DNA of 64,000 nt from Pilaira anomala (Eukaryota; Mucoromycota; Mucoromycetes; Mucorales; Mucoraceae): the NCBI GenBank assembly GCA_025716855.1, contig JAIXMQ010000062.1, positions 104,140 to 168,139 on the forward strand, read 5' to 3'. The translations under genes were made by a program, and so were the position numbers. A model generated the notes under the pieces. It saw nothing but the letters and a program-made list of their open reading frames with translations, made no database searches and was not told the origin of the DNA. Below, piece after piece: positions 1 to 12,471 of this stretch. Numbering within the stretch: the stretch's first letter is position 1; every line of letters starts with the position of its first letter.

Positions 1-256
1 TTATCAACTGCCTTTTCTTGAATTAAAGGGTCATAACCAAAGCCTAAAATATTATTATTAATAAAAACATTCCTTAAAAACATTCTTTTTTCATACCTTC
101 AAATGACTCGGGTTCTTGAAGATCGTCAAATTCGTATGCACTAGAAACAGAATCTGCACGTCCAGTATAAAGAGAGGGTAAAGGATCCCAAATGGATGAA
201 TTACTACTACTAGTACTTGTAACACTAGAAGCTTTATGAGATGCATCGTATTCCAT
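1..256 (-). CDS. 5' part of an unidentified gene, runs off the left edge
   Basis: Two exons are visible: 256-97 and 43-1. They are joined by a 53-nt intron with donor GTATGA and acceptor TTTTAG. The joined frame stays open to the window edge. The N-terminus is Ser/Thr-rich and low in complexity, and is followed by WDPLPSLYTGRADSVSS and an acidic stretch. Exon 2 continues GFGYDPLIQEKAVD. I do not recognise the family from these roughly 67 residues. An N-terminus like this is typical of disordered tails on larger fungal regulatory or membrane proteins, but that is only inference. The ATG at 256 is the first in frame. Upstream, in the direction of this gene's promoter, lies a purine-rich AG/AAAG stretch at about 280-320. 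Confidence 0.5.
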
Positions 257-282
257 TTTTGAGTAATAAGTTAAATAAATAA

Positions 283-318
<36 letters not shown>

Positions 319-2744
319 GGTGAGAGTGAAGCGAAAGTGTCTGTTGTTATTTAATTTTGTTTATAACTATGATATGTTTAGTATCATTCAAATTATTATA
401 TAATAATAAAAGGTTATGCTTTTATCGTTTTTTAAGTGAAAAGAACAAGAGAAAAAAAGGACTAGAAATGATAAATTAGTCAGTCTTTCTTTTATATAAC
501 CCTGAGGCCCTTTTTGAACCCTTCTTAAACCTACACCCGGTTTTCTCCGCTTTAAAATGGTTGTACCTTTTATTGCTGATTCATAAGGTTTCACATGAAA
601 CTCCAATCCAGTCTATTCTGAGTTATTTTCCCCACAATTTCTTATAAACATTCCGCGGAATGCCCTAAGAAGAAACCTGGTTTTTTTTTAACAGCACTGT
701 AAACATGACGTGTTTCCCTTTGTAACTACCTCTCTCTCTTTCAGTTATATAAGCAAAGTATAACAATACAAGTAATTAGAGAAAGAAGAGAAAAAAGACA
801 CTAGAAAAAGAGACAAAAAAAAAAAAATTAACAATAAAGAGATAAGAGATGATTCATTTAAAATGATAAATCCCCTCTCTCATATATTAATTATCAGTCT
901 TTTTTAAACGTGGGAGATTAAAAAAGGGCGGGACAAAATCAGTCGTGAGTCATTCATATTTCCAATTTGAGGTTCCCCACGTTTCTATGTTTTACTTGAA
1001 GTCGAGACAAAAAAAAAAAAAAAAAAAGCTACTCATGTACCACACAAATTATTCATTGTAAAAATATTATCAACTAGTAAAGTAGCAAAAATAAAGAATA
1101 ATACGAATTAAAGGTTTATCCTCCTCGTTTTTTTGTATTAATCGGAGTGTTTTTTGTTGAAATAAAAAAAAAAAAAAAAAAAAAAAAGTGGATGAGGGGT
1201 CGGACATAGGCTTGTATTAAATTAATAGTATATAGTAACCATGTCAACAAATTTTACCTTTTCTTTTCCCCACACTTTGACATTAGCGCCGTCTTAATAA
1301 GAGTTTTTTTTTTGTGAAAAATGGGGACGCACTCTTTTTTTTTTTTTTCGTGGAATGTATATTTTAACTTCCATTTTTTTTTTTTTTTTTTACAAGTGTG
1401 GTACGAATTCCAATTCGTTCTATTATTTTATTATAATAAAAATATTTTGTCGCTCGATTTTAATTTTATAAAAAATTGAGCGCTGAGTCTGCTGCCAAAA
1501 TCTTTTTTAGAAAGAACTTTATCTCGTTTGATGTCAGAAAACACCGAACTTATTATAAGTAAAGTGCCTTTTGCATATCTCTTACATCATAATTCTTTCT
1601 TTTTACTGTTTACAGTTAGTAAATGATAATTGTAGTGTATCTATCAATTCTTAATGTCAAAAGTTCTTTCTCTATCATACTTTGTTATCAGCTCGTGATA
1701 ATTCTCTTTTAGACTAAAAATCTTTTTTTTTTTTTCGTAATTAGGGTCCCAAATATTTAGTTACCTTACTCTATATTCAATAGTACGACCCACAAAAAAA
1801 AAAAACAGTACCTTTCAATTATTTCTCTTTTTTTTTTTTTTTTTTACCGGAAAGACTAGATTAAGAAGTAAAAAGGTGATCTATGCGTTTTTTTTTTTTT
1901 TTTTTTTCATGCAAAAAAAAAAAAGTAACTTGATGGGACCCCGTGCCTGTGGTCAATTGATCCCAGGCAGGTACAACCGTACATTTTTTTCAGCTGCTTT
2001 TCCCTCTCCTTTTTCTATTTTGATCATTATAAAAGATAAGAGGGGAAAGACGCACTAATAAAGATACGTGATCTCGGGTCCTAACCTTTTTCTTTTGTTA
2101 GTTTTTCTCTACGATAACAATGCAAAATCGAACCATAAAAAAAAAAAAAACTCTTTTAATTTTAAAAAAAAAATCCTGCTCTTTCTTTTTTATTAACTAA
2201 AAAAAAAAAAGCGTTTTTTTTAACTCATTGTGGCTAGTTATTAAGCTTTTTGCCAATGTACAACTCATTTCATTTTTCAATACCATAACGTGACATTCTA
2301 TAGCTCCAAAAAAAAAAAATAATAATAATAACAAAAGAGAAAACTTGTAGTTATGGTAATACATCCAAGTGACTTTTGAATAATTTTCATATACTTATAA
2401 AAAGTTAAAATGTATTAATTTTTTTTTTTCTCTGTATGCCAAAAAAAAAGGGGGGCTGGTCAGTGCTCATGAAACGCGTCTTATTTTACATTTTGACGTG
2501 AGAAAACGAAAAAAAAAAAAAAAAAAGATGAAACTTTTAACGAAAAAAGTTTAATTTGATTTTTTTGCATAAATTTTTTCTCTCCAATAAACACGGTACA
2601 CAAGGTAAAAACTGTTCAGGGCCCAAATTGAGTTGAAAAAGAGAAAAAAAGTACTGGCTAAAATAATTCCAAATACCGAATAAAGTGTTTTCAATTAATT
2701 TTTTTTTTTTTTTTTTTTCATCTTTATTTTTTTTATTCATCATC
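257..2744. other. 2.5-kb intergenic region, homopolymer-rich
   Basis: No supportable gene is visible. The stretch lies between two divergent genes, so it should hold both promoters. It contains a GA-rich tract (about 280-320), many A or T runs of 10-23 nt (for example near 1010-1027, 1166-1188 and 1888-1907), and several short frames that are low-complexity translations of these runs. No tRNA boxes or repeats with clear ends were seen. Confidence 0.6.
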
Positions 2745-5605
2745 ATGGTAAACAAAGCTGTTGTTAAGAACGTCTTGTCTGGCGATACTGTTATCTTAAG
2801 AGGAAAACCTAGACCCAATGGTCCTCCCGCTGAAAGACTTTTAGCTTTATCTAACGTTCAAGCACCGAGATTAGGAAACACGACACGATCGGATGAGGTA
2901 AGTTATTGACAAGCTATAGTGAGGGGAGGGGGGTGTTTACATCTTGAAAGAAAACTCATCATCTATTTTTTTTTTCTTCTTCTTCTTCTTCTTCTTTAAG
3001 CCATTTGGTTATGGCGCGCGTGAGTTCCTTAGAAAGTTATTAGTAGGAAAAGAAGTTTCGTTTGTAGCCGATTATACTGTTCCTACCACACAACGCGAAT
3101 ATGGTTCTATTTATTTACCTAACGGTGATAACGTAGCAGAGTTAGGTGTCAAAGCTGGTTGGCTCAAGGTACGTGAAGGTCAAAAGACTACACGTGAAGG
3201 TCAAGAAGAAGTACTTGAAAAGTTGGAACAGTTACAAGCTGAAGCTCAAGATGCTAAAGTCGGTATGTGGAATGATGCTGAAAAGGGTACTCGTGAAGTT
3301 TCATTTACTTTTGATCGTGATGGACATGCCTTTTTAAACAAATATAAAGGAAAGCCTTTGGATGGTAAGTTTATAAATATATATATATATATATAAAAAG
3401 GGGGAGGGGGAAGAAAGAAGTATTAAAATTAAACTTTTTTTTTTTTAAAAAAAAAAAAAAGCTGTCATTGAACAAGTGCGTGATGGAGCTACATTCCGTA
3501 TTTTGTTAATTTTACCTGACGAAACTCAACAAATCATTACATTACATTTAAGTGGTATTAAAGCACCTAGTTGTAAGAGAGATAATGCACCTGAAGACGA
3601 TACATCTGTTTCTGAACCCTTTGGAGAAGAATGTAAATTCTTTGTAGAATCACGACTTTTACAACGTGGTGTCAAGGTCATCTTAGAAGGACTTTCACAA
3701 TCGGGTGGTCAAACCTTTGTAGGTTCTATTCAACATCCTGCTGGTAACATTGCTGAATTATTACTCTCTCAAGGTTTAGCCAAATGTGTTGATTGGAGTA
3801 TCACTTTAGCTACTTGTGGTCCTGCTCCACTTCGTAAAGCTGAGAAATTAGCAAAGGAAAAGAAACTTCGTCTCTGGCGTGACTTTGTTGCTAAAAAAGT
3901 AGATACAGAAAGCACTGAATTTGATGCAACTGTCGTTCGTATTGTAACGGGTGATACCATGATTGTCAAGACAAAATCTGGTGTTGAAAAGAAACTTCAA
4001 TTAGCCAGTGTTAAGCAAGCTCCTCGTGGCGCAGGTACAACGGCTCCTAACTCTAAATCAAGAGATATCAAGGAAGTAGGTTATCAATTTGAAGCAAGAG
4101 AGTTCTTAAGAAAGAAGTTGATTGGTAAGCAAGCACATGTTACAATTGATTACCATAAGCCTGCTCAAGATGGTTTTGAAGCAAAAGAGTGTGCTACGGT
4201 GATTGTCAGCAACCATAATATTGCTGAGCAATTGATCGTACGTGGTTTAGCTACAGCCATTCGTCATCGTAAAGACGATGATAATCGCTCTCATTGTTAT
4301 GATCAACTTTTGCTTGCTGAAAAGAAAGCGGAAGAAGAAAAGAAAGGAATCCATAGTCCCAAGGAACCACCTGTGGTTCGTATTGTAGATGCTTCTGAAA
4401 ATGCCGCTAAATCTCGTCAATTCTTGACCTTTTTGAAACGTACTGGCAAAGTAAATGCTGTTGTGGATTTCGTTGCCAATGGTTCTCGTCTCTTTGTTTG
4501 GGTTCCTAAAGAAAACTGTCGTCTTACTTTTGTTTTATCCGGTGTACGTGCTCCACGTGTGGGACGTACTGCAAATGATAAATCTGAACCTTATGGTCAA
4601 GAAGCTTTAGATTTCGTCTCTCAAAAATGTCTTCAACATGATGTTGAAATTGAGGTTGAAAATGTGGATAAGATCGGTAGCTTTGTAGGTTCTCTCTTTG
4701 TCAATGGTGAGAACTTGGCTGTCTCGCTTTTATCTCGTGGTCTTGCTACAATTCATGAATACTCTGCTGATGAATCTCATTATGTGAATCAATTGTATGC
4801 CGCTGAACGTGAAGCCAAATCTGAAAAGAAAGGTATCTGGTCTGATTTCAAAGAAGAAGAAGAAGTCGTTGAACAAGTAAATCAAGAAGGACCTAACCGT
4901 GAATACATTGATGTGGTTGTCTCTGATATCATTAGTGGTTCTCATTTCTATGTTCAAAAGGTGACAGATGAAATTGCTAAATTAAAGACTTTAATGTCTG
5001 AATTAGGTCAATATCAAAACGGTCGCCCTGCTGATCCCAGTTTCAAACCTCGTGTAGGTGAAAACGTCAGTGCTAAATTCACTGAAGATGATTGTTGGTA
5101 CAGAGGAAGAGTACGTCGTATCTCTCATGAAGGTATCGAAGTCTTGTACATCGATTTTGGTAACTCTGAAACATTACCAAGCTCTCGTGTTCGTTCTTTA
5201 CCCGAAAACTTTAAACAACTCAAGGCTCAAGCACATGAAGCTGTCTTGTCCTTTGTCAAGTCTCCTGAAGTCACTGAAGATTACGGTTTCGAAGCGGTTG
5301 AATGTCTCAAAGATCTTACTGCTGATAAACAATTAGTGGCTAATGTGGATGCTCGTGAAGGTAACGTGATGTGTCTTACTCTCTTTGATTTCCGTAAATC
5401 TGCTAGTGCTGAAGACAGTGTCAACTTGGATATGGTGAGTGAAGGTCAAGCTTATGTGACCCCCAAGGTTCGTTATGCTCGTGGTAACGAAACAATTTTG
5501 AAAGCTCTTCAAGAAGCTCAAGAAGAAGCTATTAAACGTAGACGTGGTATGTTTGAATATGGTGATATCACTGGTAATGAAGATGTTACTAGCACTCATT
5601 ATTAA
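2745..5605 (+). CDS. SND1: Tudor-SN / staphylococcal nuclease domain-containing protein 1 homologue
   Basis: Three exons (2745-2897, 3001-3364, 3462-5605) encode 886 aa, matching the usual length of the family (about 885-910). The product has repeated SNase-like (OB-fold) modules in the N-terminal two-thirds, each with G-D-T/F and REFLRKL-type motifs (for example VLSGDTVILRGKPR, AREFLRKLLVGK, AREFLRKKLIGK). A Tudor domain follows at about residues 700-760 (VGENVSAKFTEDDCWYRGRV, then IDFGNSETLP), embedded in a last, split SNase module. In the family the protein binds RNA, acts in RNA decay, splicing and transcription coactivation and in stress granules, and the SN modules have usually lost nuclease residues. 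Introns are 97-103 nt, the first ending in a CTT-rich tract and the second in a run of A. The gene is convergent with the NOSIP-like gene, only 76 bp away. The ATG follows a poly-T/CAT leader; no upstream in-frame residues resemble the family. Confidence 0.93.
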
Positions 5606-5681
5606 TTGATAAAAAAAAAAAGTTTTAAAAAGAAAATCATTGTTTTTGTAATAAATATCTGTTGTATACCAAAATATTTTA

Positions 5682-6251
5682 TTATTGAAAGCACAAGTTG
5701 AACTTTTCTGCAACTGCTTTTTTACTAGCACTAGCAAATCCTGTACCTTCAGGGCTCATATCAATAATATCCTTTGTCTTTACCTTGCTTTCACAAACAA
5801 AACATTTTTTCGATTTTGAAACAAATTTATCAATGCAACCGTTACAGATAACATGTCCACAATTACGTAATACTATGTAAAAAAAAAAAAAAAAAAAGGA
5901 GTCAAGATACAATCGCTTTTTTTTTTTTTTTATAATTCATTTGTTTACCTGATAATTTAGATGCGTTTGTTAAAGTCTTTAAACAAGCTGGGCATACATT
6001 ACTATCCTTTCCACTATCTTCTGTTTGAAACTTGACATCGATTAATGATTTAATGCTATAAGTCTACCTTTTAGTCTAATTTGAATACTATTTATATATC
6101 TTAAAAAATACCTGAGAGGGTGAGGCTTTTCTCCTGCATGACACAAGACTTGTGTCTTGACAGGCTTTAATTCAGATGCATCTGCAGCTGGAGTGACAGA
6201 AGGCTAACGATAATAACATAAATATCAAATATAGTAGGGCAAAATCTATAA

Positions 6252-6282
<31 letters not shown>

Positions 6283-6908
6283 GTATTTACCACCCAGAAT
6301 GATCCAATCTTTGGCTTTGCAGCTTCTTCCTTTTCTCTTTTTAATTCAAGTGCTTTTTCTTCAATCGCCTTTTCATTTATAGAAAGTGTTTTTTTCTCTG
6401 CCTCTTCTTCTTCTTCTAATTTACGCTTCTTACTATTGGGTACGTCATCTTTAAGAACTACTTTTTGACGATCCCCCAACATACTATTTTGAGTTTTATC
6501 GAAAGAATCCAAAATGACACGTTGTGCTTCTGATTCGTTTATTTGTTTTTGAATTTCTAACTCTTGATTCTTTTGCTCCAACGCTCTTTGTTCTTTTTTT
6601 ATCGCTTGCTTTTGTTGTAAAATAGATTCGTACATGCATTCTTGACAGGCTAAATGTCCTTCTCCACAACATACTGGATTTCTGGCGGTTTGAAGACACA
6701 AGAAACAAGCGTTGTAATTTCTATATGAATCTCTACCTAAACGTTGCTATAGTAGTGGGGGGGGGGGTTTTGTTAGCTTTTTTTTTAAAAAAAATATATA
6801 TATATATATATGATAATTACTTACTCTCTTGGTACCATATTCAAGTGTATGCGATTCGTGGTATGTGAATACACTGGAAGCTGTATTATTTTTCGAATGA
6901 CGAGGCAT
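5682..6908 (-). CDS. NOSIP: NOSIP-type U-box protein (putative E3 ubiquitin ligase)
   Basis: Five exons (6908-6825, 6746-6291, 6203-6112, 6055-5949, 5872-5682) encode 309 aa, close to NOSIP homologues (about 300). Family hallmarks are the start MPRHSKNNTASSVFTYHE, the YGTKRQRLGRDSYRNY motif, a degenerate first half U-box with CxxC pairs (CFLCLQ, then CCGEGH), and a Lys/Glu-rich coiled coil (about residues 70-165) with a KKRK basic cluster. The signature GSFWVPSVTP follows, and the second half U-box/RING-like module carries CPACLKTL, LRNCGHVICNGC and CFVCESKV. NOSIP proteins are nuclear ubiquitin ligases, also found with spliceosomes. The neighbour on the other side of a 167-bp divergent promoter is the spliceosome factor CWF19, which fits co-regulation, although that is inference. 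Exon 2 ends at GTAAAT beside a roughly 30-nt T run in the intron. Confidence 0.88.
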
Positions 6909-7075
6909 CTTGATAGAAAAGGAAAGTAAAAAGAGTTTAATTTGTTTCCTCCTTTTGAACCCTTTTATTTATTTTTTTTTTAAAAAAAAAAAAATTATGA
7001 CTTGCAAATAAATGAAACTGTTTTTATCTTTTCTCTCTTTTTTTTTTTTTTCAAAAAAAAAAAAACTATTAAAAC

Positions 7076-7696
7076 ATGGGAGATCATAAACACAAAAAGT
7101 CCTCAAAAAGAGAGCATAAAGAAAGCAGCAGAGAGCACAAAAAGCACAAGAAGAGCAGTAAGAAAGAAAAGGAAATCGATTACTCTGATCCTTCACTTTG
7201 GGTAGAAGCAGGCACCAGTGTTGCTGAAACCACACCTGCTGAATACTTGAGAAACCAACAAAAGGCGTCTGAAGCAAGAGAGCAAGAGACAGATACCAAA
7301 GCTACACTTCCACAAGAACACGATGCGAGACATGGATGGATGCTCGATGGTGGTATGGATTTTGGTGCTATGGGTGTAGCAAGAGTCAAAGAAGAAGATA
7401 AACCAAAACCTAATCCCGACTTTGTAAGTGCTCTTTATATTGACACACTTTTTTTTTTTTTTTTTTTTGTTTCGCACAACTTATATTTTTTTATAGCCTG
7501 TAGTAAGTAAACGTGAATTGAACCAAAATTTAGTAAAAGGCATCGAATTTAAAGATTATGTACCCGAAGTGAAAAAAGCAATCAATTTTGGCGATGCTGG
7601 TTCAAACTGGAGAATGATGAAGTTAAAACGTACCAAAGAGCAAGCAGAAGATGAAGGTAGACCACTAAGAGAAGTTGGTATAGAGAAATATGGCGT

Positions 7697-7743
<47 letters not shown>

Positions 7744-9551
7744 CTATAATTTAGCATAATAAATTAATTATTACTATAGTCTGTCGAAAAATTTGAAGAG
7801 GCGTTGCAAGAAAGCGAATATTTAAAGAATTTAAAACTTAGTAGAAACAAAGATAGAGGATCAGACAGAAGAGACGACAGAAGGTCAGACAGAAGAGACG
7901 ACAGAAGGTCAGACAGAAGAGACGACAGAAGGTCAGACAGAAGAGACGATAGAAGAGACGACAGAAGGGATGACAGAAGAGACGATAGAAGAGATGACAG
8001 ACGATCTGATAGAAGAGACGATAATGCACGTAAATACATGTTTACAAATACAGACTCGCAACAAAAAGATATCTTCAAACGTCCTGAACCACCAAAGCGT
8101 CGCTCTCCCTCACCTCAAAAGTCACAATCACCTACAATCTCACTACCTGTCATTCAATCCATCATTCCTCAAAGTTCTGCGCCTGCTGTACCTACCCTCA
8201 CGCGCGATCAACTTAACAAATTAAATGCCAAGGTTGTCAAGGCTAAATTAATGGGTATGCCTAATGCAGAAGAACTCGAAAAAGAATATCAAGTAGAATT
8301 AGATAAATATGAAAAGGCTGAAAGAGGAGGAGACGTAGCAGTGTTACCTTCATTAGATAGTCAAGGTCGATTATATGACTATGCGTTGAAACAAGGAAAT
8401 CAAGATCACGAGGCATTGAAGGGAAAGAAAAAATATGAAGGAACACATGATAAAGTTACAGGTGAACGTATACGTTATGGTACTTCAGATGATACTTTAT
8501 CATTAGCTGAAATGGTGAGACAAGAAAAGGGTGGTAGTAGATCTACAAATATGGATATGGAGTTTGCAAACAGAATTATGGCGGATGCATCGTTTGAGGT
8601 AAGTAAAATAATTGATTTTTATTTTTGGCTTGATATTTATACTCTAAGTTAGAACAATAATGATTATATGGACGATAAAGCAGATATTATGGCATCTAAG
8701 AAGGGAGCTACAGAAGAACAGAAAATGAGACGTGCGGTCACAGGTAAATAATGTTATAAACCAAATTAGATACATGGTTGACATGTCTTAAATTACTATA
8801 GACTATAAGCGAACCCAAGATTTATTATCTAAATGTAAGTTCTGTTATCATGACGGAGCTCCTCCTCAAGTTACAATGATTTCACTTGGAACAACTTGCT
8901 ATTTAGCATTACCAAGTGTACAAGAACTTACTCCTGGAAATTGTTTGATTGTTCCTATCCAACATGTATCAACTACTTTAGAATGTGATGATGATGTATG
9001 GACTGAAATTAGAGTATGTATTTTAAAATTGAAAAACCATAAAAAAAAATATGCTAATTTTTTATTTTTTGTAGAATTTTCAAAAATGCTTAATGAAAAT
9101 GTTTCACGAACAAGGAAAAGGTGTTGTGTTTATGGAAACTGTAATTAGTCTTCGATCCCAACGACATACTGTGATTGAAGCTATTCCTATTCCTTATGGC
9201 GTATATGAAGATGCTCCTGCTTACTTTAAGGAAGCGATTATGGCAAGTGGTGAAGAATGGTCTCAACATAAGAAATTGATTAGTACAGCTGAACGTGGGT
9301 TCCGTAATTCATTGGTTAAAAACCTCCCTTATTTTCATGTCTGGTTTGGCTTAGATAAAGGGTATGGTCATGTTATTGAGAACTCAAAGGATTTTCCTTA
9401 TTGGTTTGGCAAAGAAGTCATTGCTGGTATGTTGGATCTTGGACCTGAGTTATGGCGTAAACCAAGATTTTATCATCCTGCTGAAAATCATCAACGCCAA
9501 CAAGATTTCTTAAAGTCTTGGGAAAAATGGGATTGGACAGCTGCTTTGTAA
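7076..9551 (+). CDS. CWF19: CWF19-like spliceosome disassembly/debranching factor
   Basis: Six exons (7076-7423, 7497-7694, 7780-8598, 8653-8743, 8802-9013, 9075-9551) give 714 aa. The N-terminus is a Lys/His/Ser-rich basic tail, then IDYSDPSLWVE. Exon 3 encodes an Arg-Asp/Ser repeat (RRDDRRSD units, 7856-8026). The C-terminal half has both CwfJ domains: CwfJ_C_1 (from about residue 495: CKFCYHDGAPP, then ELTPGNCLIVPIQHVSTTLE) and CwfJ_C_2 at the end (YFHVWFGLDKGYGHVIE, then RKPRFYHP and EKWDWTAAL). The family works with the debranching enzyme in lariat turnover and late spliceosome stages. Exon 6 starts exactly at the conserved NFQKCLMKMF motif. The second intron holds an uninterrupted 44-nt T run at 7700-7743. 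Confidence 0.92.
7856..8026 (+). repeat. 24-bp coding minisatellite encoding an Arg-Asp/Ser tract
   Basis: Within CWF19 exon 3 the unit GACAGAAGAGACGACAGAAG plus GTCA repeats about three times almost perfectly (24 nt = 8 codons, so the frame is kept). It then decays into 12-15-nt RRDD units. The encoded charge-alternating RD/RS tract is typical of splicing factors, and its length is likely to vary between strains. Confidence 0.8.
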
Positions 9552-10310
9552 TTATATCTTTCTAAATAACTAAAAATAAAAAATATTGTAAATGTTCGAA
9601 TCTATCGCATATAACTATTAAAGTGTCAAAATTGTATGATGACGCTATCAGTCTTAAATGTGATAGTTTAGTATACCATCGCCCGATAAAACGACAAGGC
9701 TGTACTAAGTATTGCAAGTTGTATCTTAAAAGCATAAACGTAATAATTAAGAGCATATATCGCCACAAGCAGATTTTTTTTTTTCAGTTTCAATTGTTTA
9801 ACCATTTTTTTTTCACTTTCACTTCTTTTTTTTTTTTCAATTCAAAATAAACTTCTTTACCACTGCTATCTCAACCCCATGCTTTACAACGTTATTCAGG
9901 CAAGATTTTATACCAAAAAAACAAATAACTAACTTTGAAACCTGCATAATGTATATTGTCAGTGGTAAGTCATATCAAAACATTAACAATTTTATCAGAA
10001 AAAAGTGATTTATATATTGTCAGTCTCGACTTTTCTTTTCGGTACAGATTGGATATATTATTATATAAAAGATATTCCGTCTGAACCCGTTAGTGGTGAG
10101 GTTGCCGTCAGCGAGCGAAGGGAGTAGGTCAGCTCGTCTTGTGTAAATCTATTTTACTTCTCAACGCAGAAAAAAAAAAGGATTATTTTTTTCAATATGT
10201 GGTTTTAAAAGAGTTTTTAATAGCAAATAATTTACTTTAGGTCATCAATAGGTAATAAAGATAAAGAGACAAACTCTTGTATAGTATTAGATTTAAATTA
10301 ATGTCTTTTA
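9552..10310. other. intergenic, no gene seen
   Basis: AT-rich stretch with T runs near 9776-9840. A short GC-richer patch at about 10080-10135 (it contains GAGGTTGCCGTCAGCGAGCG) stands out in composition. It does not fold into anything I can identify and lacks tRNA A/B boxes. Confidence 0.4.
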
Positions 10311-10311
10311 G

Positions 10312-10720
10312 GCTATGATGAATTTTATTTACAAAGATATAAAGTAGAATGTCAAGCACTTTTTGAAAGTCAATTTCTTGAAGATGTTTATGTTGTAAGA
10401 TCACAATCAAAAAATATGTTGCTGTTCTTTAACTCCTTCTTCCAAATAGGATTGCTGCGCACTCGGTCACAAGTATATCTAATACGAGACACAATGATCG
10501 AATTAGTAACTTAGATGAAAGAGAATGGGATAAGTTTTAAAAATAATTTGGTAAAGAACTTGTCTAAAACTTTGCAGATTGCACTGATATTATAAGACAA
10601 TTTGATTACTTTTATTTATTTTTTTTCAGAAAAGTGTTTTGTGTTGATAGTAACACTATCATTAGCTAATCTAAATGAAACTGTTTGGGAGTGCCATTTG
10701 GACTTCAATGAAGCCAAAAA
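10312..10720 (+). pseudogene. decayed coding relic, family unknown
   Basis: An acceptor-like TTTTAG at 10306-10311 is followed by a 66-codon open frame (10314-10514) starting YDEFYLQRYKVECQALFE. From 10451 a second, overlapping frame reads IAAHSVTSISNTRHNDRI. It continues beyond 10590 through three in-frame TAA codons (near 10539-10565), still with protein-like composition (FGKELV, then NFADCTDIIRQFDY). A GTAAGA...AAATAG segment between the two frames could be an old intron, but its phase does not join them. This pattern suggests a gene or transposon ORF that has lost function. I cannot name the family. Confidence 0.3.
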
Positions 10721-12471
10721 AAAAAAAAAAAAAAAAAAAAATAGTAGTAAACCTACAAATCTCATAGTTGAACAGACCAAAATGGTGATAATTTCAAATT
10801 AACTCATTCATTAATACCGTAGGTCTCAAGGCTACCCTTATTCTAATTTCTTAGTTATGCAAAGAATAAGCATGTGAAATATTTTTCTGATGATTGATGA
10901 AACAATTATGTTTCCTATGACCCCCACTTCGGTAAATTCTTTGAAATCAGTTTGCCAAATTTAAATTATTGGAAGATAATTATAAGTTATCAAATAATAC
11001 TGTTATCTTTTTAAAGGTATTTGTTAATAGCGTATTTGTTTGAAATATGTTATATAAAAGAACAGAGAAAAAACCTGGCTCTTATTCAAAATGGTCCAAA
11101 CGAGGATAGATTTAGTTTCGGTGCCGTTAACTCTACCCCTCGTGAACAAAAATTCATCAAGCCAACTTGGTTCGGTCTTAAGATCTCCAAGTCAAAAATA
11201 ATTTCTCCTTACCAGACCTTACCTTTCCAGTAGTCTCATCGTGCTTTATTGTATCTTTTTATCATTATCTTTCTGTGGATATTGCAATATTGTGGTGATC
11301 TGACGTAATAGTAACATTACATCCAGACACTGATATGCAATCATCTAATAAAGTAGAAATTGCATAATTAAAATTGTATTTAACACCTGTGAACTGTCAC
11401 AAACCATTCTCTTTCTCTTTTATTATAAATATATCCTATAATCATAACAGACATCCTTAGATTTTTGCTTTATTCTTGATCATTTTAATAGTAAAAACAG
11501 TCTTACTGTTGTATTATCTTATGTAACTTGCAACAGTTATTTATTTGTATACTGACATATTCTTCTTCCACCATTATGAATAAAAAAAAACCTCCCAGGA
11601 TTATCTTAAAACATTTGTTCGAGTTTAGATCGTGGTTCCATTGTATGTATTACACCATAAAGAAATAGAAACTATGCTCAACTTCATTCTACGTACGCCT
11701 TCTACCTGGTCCTTGAGATTATTTTTTATTCCGAGATGTACGAAACATTTTTTTTTAGTATTGATTAATCAGCAGCGTTAATATATTACTTTAGTTCCAA
11801 TGAAGGGGAGCTCTGTGAGCCCGCTATGGATATAGTTTACATAAATTAAAAAAGTTTTTGATAGAAGGACTTGCCATCATAAAACCATTCTATATTTTAA
11901 TATAATAAAATGCAATATTTACATCCACATTAGAAGGAATTTTAAGATTGAAAAGTGCATAATGATTTACCCCTATCTATTCTGAGTTCTCCAAAACTTA
12001 TAAATTGTATTTAAAGGGAATATTTTTATAATCTCAAATTAAATGAAATCAATTCATTATTTTGTTACAATTTAAACACTTAATCTTCTCTATATCTTCT
12101 TTGTAAACAATTTAACTCAAAATAATAGTATAATACCCAATGTTTCCTTGTACATGCATTTAAAATTAAGCGAAAAAAAAACGATCGAGTAAAAACTTCA
12201 GTGAGCTTTACACCCCCGCTTCAAATAAAAAGCGCCAAAATCTAATGCCACACTTAGGAAATCATGTAAGAAATATTTCGCTTGTTAGCATAAAAAAAAT
12301 CAGACGAAATACACCAAAAAATCTTGCTTTCAAATGTTGAACGTAGAGAAGACATATTTAAATGTGAAACAAAGCATCAGTGAAAATGAGGGAAACTTGC
12401 GTAACTTGGTTTAGGATATTTAAGCAGCGATATTAAATTCACCTTAAAATAAATTGTGCAAGAAAGAATAA
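10721..12471. other. gene-poor AT-rich stretch
   Basis: A short frame at 11021-11233 contains NGPNEDRFSFGAVNSTPREQ and ends FQ-stop. It has no recognisable family, no clear promoter and no continuation by splicing, so I do not call it a gene. It could be another relic. Otherwise I see nothing but AT-rich sequence. Confidence 0.4.

Noticed and set aside
388..606. 72-codon minus-strand frame upstream of SND1
   Set aside because: It ends in homopolymer-type translation, has no family resemblance and no splice continuation, and lies in a promoter region.
1876..2058. plus-strand frame with a Phe run
   Set aside because: Starts inside a T run. The composition is an artefact of the homopolymer.
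4730..5737. minus-strand frames opposite SND1 exon 3 (4730-4957, 5333-5737)
   Set aside because: Antisense shadows of a strongly supported coding exon.
7764..8078. antisense frame of repeated Leu/Ser over the CWF19 RD repeat
   Set aside because: Open only because the coding strand is a GAC/AGA repeat.
11021..11233. 70-codon frame containing RFSFGAVNSTPREQ
   Set aside because: Could be a relic, but there is no homology, promoter or splicing support, so it is not called as a gene.
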